NCBI GenBank assembly: GCA_032622095.1
Contig: CP136064.1
Span: forward strand, 46,329,573 to 46,393,572
Direction: 5' to 3'
Length of the DNA: 64,000 bases
Origin: Siphonodentalium dalli
Taxonomy: Eukaryota > Mollusca > Scaphopoda > Gadilida > Siphonodentaliidae
Part shown: positions 14,522 to 24,900 of the stretch, piece after piece
Layout: each line of letters opens with the position of its first letter
Numbering within the stretch: position 1 is the first letter of the stretch
The notes under the pieces: model-generated
What the model was told of the DNA's origin: nothing
Databases searched by the model: none
Seen by the model: the letters and a program-made list of their open reading frames with translations, nothing else
Program-made: the position numbers and the translations under genes

Positions 14522-15819
14522 CCGACTACAACGACAACAACGACTACAACAACACCCACAACAACGACAACAACAACGACGACAACAACAACAACGACTA
14601 CAACAACAACAACGACGACGACGACGACGACGACGACGACAACGACGACAACAACAACAACTACGACAACAACAACAACACCGACTACAACGACAACAAC
14701 GACTACAACAACCCCCACAACAACGACAACGACAACAACAACAACAACGACGACGACGACAACAACAACAACAACCGCAGGTGAGATACTGCCGATTTGA
14801 GCTGCCATGGGACGTGTCTATAGAGTCTGCGTTGGGGTATTTAATGTTCAAACTGCACTCCCTCCAAAATTATCAAGGTCGGGAAATTCCGCTTGCAACC
14901 CCTTGGGTTGGTTGGCTTGGGAAATGTTTCCAGCTGGTGCCTCCAATATACAAACTATTTTAACTGTCCCAATGTGATGCCCGCTACGGTTTGAAATGTT
15001 ACAACTGATATATATTTCAATGAAAAAAAATGATTAAAAGTAGGAACATACAACAAATTCCACACTAAATTATGGTTGGAAATCACACTTTACCTGAATA
15101 ATTTAACATGTTTTGGTCTGAATTTCAAACTGATGCTGTGTGAGGCACGATATTTCTAACTGCTAATAATTTGGACCAATGTTGTGCCGTGGGGATAAGA
15201 ACCCCCAAAATCCCCGTCGCCCTGTCCATAGATTCTATTCATGGGGCACCTCCGACTTTCTTCAACTGATCAGATTTGACCCCACTGTTGGTGACAGCAA
15301 AATGTCCAACTTCTATATCGATCAGATTTACATCCACTCGTAACCCTCTTCGGCGGGTGAGCCAAATCAAATTTTAGTCATCTAAGTCGGGGAATTCGGA
15401 CTAAACAACACAAATTCATGTTTGTGGTCATTGGAATGACGAACATTTCCAACAAAGTTCTAATATCTTCATGTTTGTAAATTCGAATTTCATGAATTAG
15501 CCACTCAATTTCCAACATTATAAATTTGAGATGCCGTTCTTGTATGGACGAGGAACTCCATATAATGGCCGTTATGTTTTCCCGTGTCCATGGCATTGCA
15601 CACTTATAGCACCATAATTTCATACCGGGAGAAGATAAATAAATACAATACATACTATAAATACCTTACAATGGGAAACTTGTATAGATAACTCCGTTCA
15701 GCCATGTTCCGAAACCGTATACTAGTATCTGAAACTCCTATACATGTATATCTGTTATTCGGGTGTATGCCCACTTTTTATCGAGAAGAAGGTTGATCTA
15801 TAATTGATCGATATATGAA

Positions 15820-15905
<86 letters not shown>

Positions 15906-18900
15906 GGCTTCATTCACTCCAAACGAAATATTACCTATACGGAGTGCGATGTATGTCCAACGACCAAAACACAATTCGTTTTAGATCAAACGAATCACAC
16001 ATAGCTAAAACAGACTGCTTTGACCAACCTTAAAAAAAGAGAAAGGTTTCTGTCTCGCTAATTGTCTACCAACTTCATATTGTTCAGCGATTTTTAAAAT
16101 ATCGAGTTCGGATCACAAATGAAAACCAGCCCCGGCAATTCACAAACTCTGTGTCATATATCCTTGTTAATGCTATCTTGTATTTTGAATATATTTTGAA
16201 TGTAACAAGATCGAGGCTGCCTGTAAATAGTTAAAATTTGTGCCTCAATTCTAAGCTTATGTGTAATCTCTCTATATATATATACTTCAGATACGTTAAA
16301 AATTCTTAAAGTATGATAGTAAAACCGAGTAGTGCATCAGCTCAGTTCCAGAGCCTGCATCCATTATATACATGCACACATGTCGCACACATATAGTTTC
16401 AATATGCACGGAACCCTAATCCACACGATAGGGTACTTCAGTTCCAATAACCAAAGGGTGTCACCGCCCTGACTGTTGAATACCAGTTAACAGGTTGTGT
16501 GGACACTGAATACCAGTTGAGAAAATATGTGACGAATGACATAGACTGCACATTTCAATACCATCTATATATTGTTAAAGGCACGGGCGGCGTTCGTTGC
16601 ATAAATATTCATATTTGTTCAAATCGCCATCAACAGAAGAAATATTAAGATATAGTTTTGTTCATATGCCAAACATAATCAGCGCGTAAATAGTATATTG
16701 TCGTCACCAAGACGTACGATGGTGTACGTAAACAAGAGCCTGCTCGTGTTACAGAAGTTTTGCTTCTGTTTACATAACACAGAAGCGATGAGCATCGCCT
16801 CATAAGCAATGAATAAATGAAGACGAGACGACCCTATGCACATTCAGCTTTACTTAAATGGTTATATATTACCATCTATTATTATATCATTTATTGTATT
16901 GTTCAATGTACAACTATATATTAATATGTTTGCATACTGTCCTTATAAGGATGTTTTGCCTATTAAACTTATCTTAACACAGCGCAATTCTATTGGTTAA
17001 TCACACACAAATGATACAAACGCTCTTTATTATTTCCATATCAGGAAAACAGTAACAAATAACGCTCATTAACATATTCGGATCTAAACAAACGCCAGGT
17101 TCTGAACGTTTTTTGCTTTTGTTTACATAACAAAGGAAAAACATTAGACAATAACATACTGTTTATGCCATATTTCTGATTGGTATAAGAACAAGGTCTG
17201 TCTATATTTACTATTATTTCTGTTTATGGCGGTTTTTGACGGAGGTGAATATTTTAACAACATACCCACCGCCAACGTCGCCCGTATCTTTAAAGTCTTA
17301 GTAGCTGCATATTACTATTTGCCGCCCCATGCAGCGATCACCGAATGCGACGCGGTTGATCTGTGGATGCCTGTCATGTGGGAAAAGGATAGCATGCCCA
17401 TTCTATAACCATTGAATCCGGAACACCATTTAAGACGGGGATACAATGCATTTCTACCGACTAACATGCAGCGAGGTATTTAGCCCGTGTACCAACAGAA
17501 AAAGCCCGAATCCCGCTAATCAAATTGGGGTGGGGTGGTGGGGGGGGGGGGGGGGGTGGGGTGGTACCCTAATAGCCATCAAATGTCATCATTTTTCGCC
17601 ATAAGATTCGCGTACCAACTGTTGTATGGGTGTGTTAATAACGTTATAAATCAATTTGTAATGCTGATGATTTATTCTTTTGGTTCAAAACAATCGAGAG
17701 TGATGCAAGGGAAGTCACTCATACAAACATTCGTTTTCTCTACAATTCGTACTACGTAATTGCGTACCAACATACACTACACTACCCCCTTGCACAAAAG
17801 AAATACAGGTAAAACCAAACATTACTCATGGTCTAACTTTTGACCAACAGAACCAAATGTTAGAATACAGAATGCAAAATAGTTCAGACATGGTAATATT
17901 TATAATATATGGTATAGGTGCCACCTATTTGGTGGTATATGACCCTTTAGTTATCCTGAAAGCGTTGCGGCTTTCTCACTGTTTGTCTCAAATTGTAAGG
18001 TCTAGGTAGACAGGGATTGTCTATCTAATTTCCACTAGAATCATTATTCCCAATATCATTATCAACAATTTCCGGACAATCAATGTTTCCGAAAGAGAAA
18101 GCGGACCAATCTGGAAGGGATGAACCGGTGCCTGATTCATGTGAAACCTTTTTAGATTCAGAAAAGTTTAGCAATTGATCAACATGTCTTTTCCAAATGA
18201 GACCCTCAACTTCTACTGAATATGTCACCGGTCCAAGTATTTCCAAAATGATTCCCTTACTCTATTTTGGTTTATTTGCACGAAAATCTAATGTTAGGAC
18301 TGTGTCCTTTGCATTGAACATTCTATGCGCTGATGGTTTCCTTTCGACTGCTTTGGATGATTTCATTAACATGGATATCAGCCAAATTAGGCTTCAAGAT
18401 ATCCAATTTAGCACGCAACCGACGCGTCATTAACAACTCACATGGTGGATGTTTTGTTGCAGTGTATGGTGTCGTACAATAGACCAACATAATTTGAGAC
18501 AATTTCTTGGAGAGTGAACCAGTAACACCATCTAACGACCATTTAACGACTTAATTCCCTCTTTAAAGGATCTCACAAAGCGTTCTGCCTCTCCGTTTGA
18601 ACTTGGATGGTAGGGGGCACTTTGTGCTTAATACAATTTGCTCTCAAGAAATCACTGAAATAATTTGACACAAATTGGGGACCGTTATCGCTGACAATTT
18701 CTTGAGGTAACCCATGAATTGCAAACAAATTTCTCAATACTTCCACCGTTTTCTCGGCAGATGTGGAACCCATTTCTACAACTTCTGGCCATTTGGACAT
18801 GGCATCTATGACAATAAAAAAACATCTTACCCCTGACGGGACCCGAAAAATCTATATGCAACCGACACCATGGACTATTTGGCCAAATCCAAGGGTTTGA

Positions 18901-21900
18901 GGTGTCTTTTGGTGGTTTTGACGCATGTCGGTTACAAGATTGACATGCATTAACAGTCTCTTCAATATGTTGGTCAATCGACGGCCACCACACATGTAAA
19001 CGTGCCAGCAATTTCATCTGAACTATTCCTGGGTGGGCTTCATGCAACATGTTCAATATAAATCAAGAAATTCTTTGGGAACAATAACCCTCAAGCCCCA
19101 AAGTAAACAACCTTCTTCCAATGACAATTAATTTTGTTTCTGTTGGAAAGGTTTGAATTCTGGAGACAAATCCTTCTCCTCTGGCCATCCATACAAAACA
19201 AAAGATTTGACCTTTGTTAAAACATGATCATTATTTGTGGCATTGCAGATATCAATATCACGCAATGGCAAACGATCCAGCTGCTGTCTGTTTATCACAG
19301 AAGCTTCAAGTGTATGAATATCTTCAATATCATTACCAATATCTCCAAGCGGAAGTCTTGAGAAGCAATCGGCATTGGCATTAGCTGTCCCGGCCTTATG
19401 TCTTATATCAAAAGAATATGCACCCAATTTTAGGGCCCACCTCTGAAGTCTGCATTTCTTACTGCCGAATATATATGACAGTGGTTTATGATCAGAAACA
19501 AGGGTGAAATGTGTGCCATAAAGGAATTCATGAAATTTGGTTACCCCGAATAAAATTGCGAAAGCCTCTTTTTCTAAAGTTGAATAATTGTGCTCTGCTG
19601 GGCTTAAGGTGCGAGAAGCGAACGCAATCGGTCTTTCGACACCATGAATGACATGGTTTAAAACTGCAAGAACAACTGGCTTATCTGGATCAAAGTGAAC
19701 CAGGCATTTATCTGAACTGAGACATTTCTTCAATTGTTCAAAAGCATTTGTACATTCATTTGACCACACAAATTTAACATTCTTCTGTAGTAAATGATTC
19801 AAAGGTTGAACCATAGTTGACATGTTGGGCAGATATTTCCGGTAATAATTAATCATTCCTAAAAATGATTGTAATTCGTTGATTGAGGTTGGTTCGGGAC
19901 AAGCTAACAATGCCTTGATTTTCTCAGGTAGCGGCTTGGTACCATGACAATCAATCTGATGACCCAAAAATTTAACATGGTCTTCCATGAAGTGACACTT
20001 GGTCTTCTGAAGCTGAATACCATATTTCTTAAAAATTCTGAGTACCTGAGACAAATTTTGAAGATGATCCAGATAATTATTCCCTGTTACCAATGCATCG
20101 TCAAAATAGTGAACTATTCCAGACAGGCCATTCAATACCTTGATAATACTCCCAAATATTTCAGGGGATGATGCAACGCCAAATGGTAACTTCCGGTACA
20201 TGTACAACCCTAGGTGGGTATTTATTGTCAAGAGTTCACGGCTATCAAGATGGAGCTCAATTTGTTGGAACGCAGCCAATAAATCCAATTTAGTGAATTT
20301 CTGACCCCCATTTAACTGAGAAAGGAGCTTTTAGGAACTGGATGTTCCGGTACTTTAAGATAAGGGTTTACAGTGACTTTATAATCCCACATATACGTAA
20401 TGAACCGTCGGCCTTTACTACTGGTACAATAGGAGTGGCCCATTCTGCATAATCTACTTTCTCAAAAGTACCGACTTGAACTAATTTATCTAACTGAGCT
20501 GCTATTTTCCCCTTTAATGCAAATGGAACAGATCTAGCTTATAAAATCTCGGCTGTGTACCGTCTTCAATTCCAACTTGGCTGTGAACTCTTTGCATGTA
20601 CCTGCAGACCCATCAAAAAGACATTCATTTTCCTTAAGTAATTGATCAAGGCCTGCTACAGGGGATCACCTGTCTCAAGGCCTGTATATACAAATTTCAA
20701 TTCTTCCCAATCAATCTTAATATGTTGTAACCAGTTTCGACCGAATAAAGAGTGTCCTTTGTCCTTAACCACAATAAGTGGCAGTTGTTACATTGGTCAT
20801 TGTATTTAACATTCACCACGATTTCTCCCAACACTGGTAGAACTTCTTTAGTGTAAGTTCGCAGCACCTTTCTCGTCGTTTACAACGGAACATGTGCAAA
20901 TTGTTTGTAGTGCAGGTGCTCATATATAATGGAAACACTGGCACCCGTGTCCAGTTCCATGCACGTTTCACAGTGCTCAATATTCAATGGTAGAAGAATT
21001 TCTTTCGGAACAAAAGAACAGTCAGTAGTTGTGGTCTGCTGTATTTTATTCATAGAAATGAATGTACATTGGCTGTTTTTTTCTTCCTATGAGTGACTTC
21101 CCACATCGGAAACAAGGGGGATAACTCTTGGTCTTGGTGGCATTTTCGCGTATCTGACCTCGGTGCCTTCGGTGGTTTTTTTATCAAGCAAAGTCGATTC
21201 AATATCAGCATTTTCCATGGATGACGCAATTTGCACTGCTGTAGCTAGAGTTAAATCTTTCTCGGTGAGCAGTCTTCTTCGGATGGACATTGATCGCATA
21301 CCACAAACTAACCGATCCCTGAGTGCATCATCTAAGAAAGCACCAAACTTGCAGTGTTCGCTGCTTTTTCGAATTGGAGCCACATACTCGGCTATATTTT
21401 CACTTTCGGTTATGAAACTTATATCGTTCGGCGATGACGATAGGTGTTGGACAGTAGTGGGTATTGACCATTTTCACAATGTCAGCATAGCTTTTGTCAC
21501 TTGGTTTATCTGGCAAAGATATGCTTTTTTTATCAAAGCATAGTCTCTGGTCCACAGAGTGTGAGCAGTGTGGGTTTTTTCTTTGCATTGCCAATATCAT
21601 TAGCCAGAAAATATTGCTCTAATCTCTCGGTATAGTCTTCCCATTTAGCAGTATTTGGGTTAAATTGTTCAATGACCGTGTTGACCGCTGTGGCCATGCT
21701 TGCACGACAATAGGAAACTCGATTTTCAGTTCAATAGTTGCAATGTCTCTTTGGGACGTTTTTCACAACTTTTGCGTTTATCTCATTGGGATATATCCGC
21801 GATATGTTTATTCTCGTCGCCAATTGTTGTATGGGCGTGTTAATAACTCGATAAATCAATTTATAACGATGATGATTTATTCTTTTGGTTCAAAACAATC

Positions 21901-24900
21901 GAGAGTGATGCAAGGGGAGTCACTCACACAGACATTTGTTTTCTCTACAATTCGTACTACGTAATTGCGTACCAACATACACTACACCAACCTTTTATTT
22001 GAATCCCGAACACCATTTAAGATGGGGATATAATGCATTTCTACCGACTAACAGCGAGGTATATAGCCCGCGTACCCCCAGAAAATAGCCCGAATCCCGC
22101 GAATCAAATTGGGGGGGGGGGGGTACCTCAAATAACCGATAGATTTACGGTGGCTTAATTGATTAACTATATGTATCTTATCAACTGAGACTTCGAGGGC
22201 CCTTTCTATGTGATAGCACACTTGATGCCTGATGTTATTAACATGTCTTAATTATTTCACAGCGAACATGTGTGAGGATATTTGGAGCGCAAAATACTGC
22301 AAAAAACACAAGCGTCGGTGCAATGACAAAAAGGGACACAACAAGGTCCGATGTCCGAAAACGTGTAAAGTGTGTATCAGTAAGTATAATACAAACAGAC
22401 ACTGCAAAACAAAAACCACGAAGCCCGTAGATAAACATGACAACAACGAGAACGTGTGCGCACGTAAAAAAAAACGACACAAGCAAGCAACAAACCCCCA
22501 AAATATGTGAAGTGCGTGTTGAAGAGTGTCTGCGAAAACTCTCCAAAGAGCCCCTTGCATGATTGGAGTTTTCTGCGAAATTCCTGTGCCAATGCATTCT
22601 CTTATACATGCAAGTCTCCCATAGGGAGCCTCGCATATATAAGAGAATACATTGGCCTATAACACTATTTATACCGTGCCCTTGTAAGCCAGTGCATTAT
22701 GTTATACATATACATGTATATGCGAGACTGGCACACATAAGATAATGTGCTGACACAGGATCTTTAATGCTGCACCAGCGAAACTCCGCCATGACGCCAT
22801 GAAAGAGCTAATGCCCGTTGGGGGTTTCTTCGCTTTTTCGCAACAATTGCTATATCTTCACACTATCTGTCTCAGTGATGGCGGACTTCATATATGGTTA
22901 ATTTCAGCCTGTCTCAGTGGTGACGGACCTCACATATGGTTAATTGCAGCCTGTCTCAGTGATGGCGGACCTAACATACGGTTAATTTCAGCCTGTCTCT
23001 GTGATGGCGGACCTCACATATGGTTAATTTCAGCCTGTCTCAGTGATGGCGAACCTCACATATGGTTAGTTTCAGCCTGTCTCAGTCGTGGCGGACCTCA
23101 CATATGTTCAATTTCACATGAAAATAATGAAATGAACCTATAAACCGCCTGACCCTGCCAAGTAACGGACAAACCTGCCTAAATACCCATATTGATATGA
23201 TGAAAACATATTTTATTAGCTCAATAGGATGCATAGAATGTGGGATTCACATTTATTATGCTCTTAACTTAGGAGAACAGTTACATTTTTTAAGTGCATG
23301 CGCTATCGGAAAGCTGTTAACACCAATATTTATTCGTAATACATGGACAATGAAACACGGAAATATTGACGAATCCATTGTTGTATTCGAGCACCTAATC
23401 CGGAACACCGGAAGTCCACGAAGAGCTGATCTGGGCAGGTGCACGCAACTACCGTAAAAACCGAGACGGCTCAGAAAGTCATTTCAAATTCATTAAAGGT
23501 ACTGAAATATTATTGCACACAAACGCTATTGAAATTATATACACGTATCACTCGGAGACAGTTTCTTCGCCATTCTTCGAATCAATCCACGTAACGTCCA
23601 CCACTGAAATGGCAGCGTTAAGCTGGGCCTTGTCCATATAATCTGATGTACACTGTCGTGTCTATTCATATTGTACACCCGCTGGCGATTTTGTCACCGA
23701 GTTCCAAGGTCAGGCAACTCTGCATGGTATTCAACTGCGTTCGATTGCATTCCTTCCTTTCTGTGATAACCGATAATTTCCTCCTCCAATGTTTTGTTTA
23801 TCAGCACCGATTGCTCATTGATATAGCCGGTGGCAACAAGTGGCAATAAAATTGAAGAACGACGAGTCAAATAAGAACAATTATTATCCTCTTCCCCATT
23901 TTATCAGCTTTTGATTGGCCCAACATTGTCGCCCACTAACCAGTGTACATTGTTTCTGTCTCCCGCCTGATGTTATTTTGCAAAATAATCTCCAAGTAAT
24001 GGTTAAAACATAAGAATAGTTCTTTACGAGAATAAATCTCGTCTTCGACTCGATTTATTTTTCAGGTAAAGAACTGTTCGCATGCTCTGACCGACTAAGA
24101 GCACAATTGACACGACCATCAATCACGGCCAAATAGTTTACCTATTATGTGAATGTGGCGGTTCTTTGACGTAGTGGTAACATGTAGTTGATGGCAATTT
24201 ACAGAACTCACAAGTTCACAACTGATGCCAACTACGTTGAAAACTTCGCTCAAAACCATGTCTCTTCTGTTTTGTTTCTGCTAAGCTTTTTGCATTCATG
24301 TAATATCTCTAATTTGGAGACCGGACAGCACAGTATAGTTCATCAATGTTTCATGTGATCGTTCCAGAAAGCTCTGCTCCTGCGATTTCAGACACACTTG
24401 AATAATGATAATTGATCGCCAGTGCGTGTATAATGTGAATAGACCATGAAGCATTTAATAAGCGATGAAACCAAGATGCCCAGGCTCTGATATATCGTTG
24501 ATCGGCCTTTGTCGGGAGTACTTGCTAAAGATGGTGTATCCTTTCAATGAACGTTATGGCTGAAACTATGGCTATTTGTTAGAACATTACCACTTATTTG
24601 TGACTGAAAATCTATCTTTTAAAACATTTTTGTTGAAATGTTTCAAACGCGAGACAAGGGTGCTTATTTGCAAACAACACTGCGAACGCGTCGGAAATTT
24701 GGCTTGTTGCCATTCATCGGAAAGCTCTCGGCGAGAGCTTTCCGATGAATGGCAACAAGCCATATTTCCGACTAAATCCTGAAAAGTTACCCATAATTCT
24801 GCTGTGGTTAAGTGGTCAATTAATTTGGGAATTACTGTAGGGCATCTTTAATGTCTGTGTTTTATTTCAAGCGAACTCGGAGACCTGTCGTGACAGATGG

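Larger units (their letters stand above)
17620..21986 (-). mobile_element. Ty3/gypsy LTR retrotransposon, full-length but decayed, antisense in astacin intron 5
   Basis: Two direct 162-bp LTRs (17620-17781 and 21825-21986) starting TG and ending CA are flanked by a perfect 5-bp target duplication CCAAC (17615-17619 and 21987-21991). On the minus strand the order is gag, aspartic protease, reverse transcriptase, RNase H, integrase, the Ty3/gypsy order. A purine-rich tract (AAGGGGGTAG) sits just inside the 3' LTR. Several frameshifts and stops break pol, and the RNase H has an in-frame deletion, so it is not autonomous now. At 4.37 kb it is slightly shorter than typical gypsy elements, and there is no envelope-like ORF. 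Confidence 0.92.

Noticed and set aside
14090-14963. Long ORFs in four frames over the Thr repeat (Gln/Arg, Cys/Arg, Val, Leu/Ser rich)
   Set aside because: By-products of the ACA/ACG repeat. Only the frame that connects in phase to exons 4 and 6 (Thr) is real.
22238-22636. Three minus-strand ORFs over exon 6
   Set aside because: Shadows of the ShKT exon. The plus frame has the six cysteines and good splice sites.
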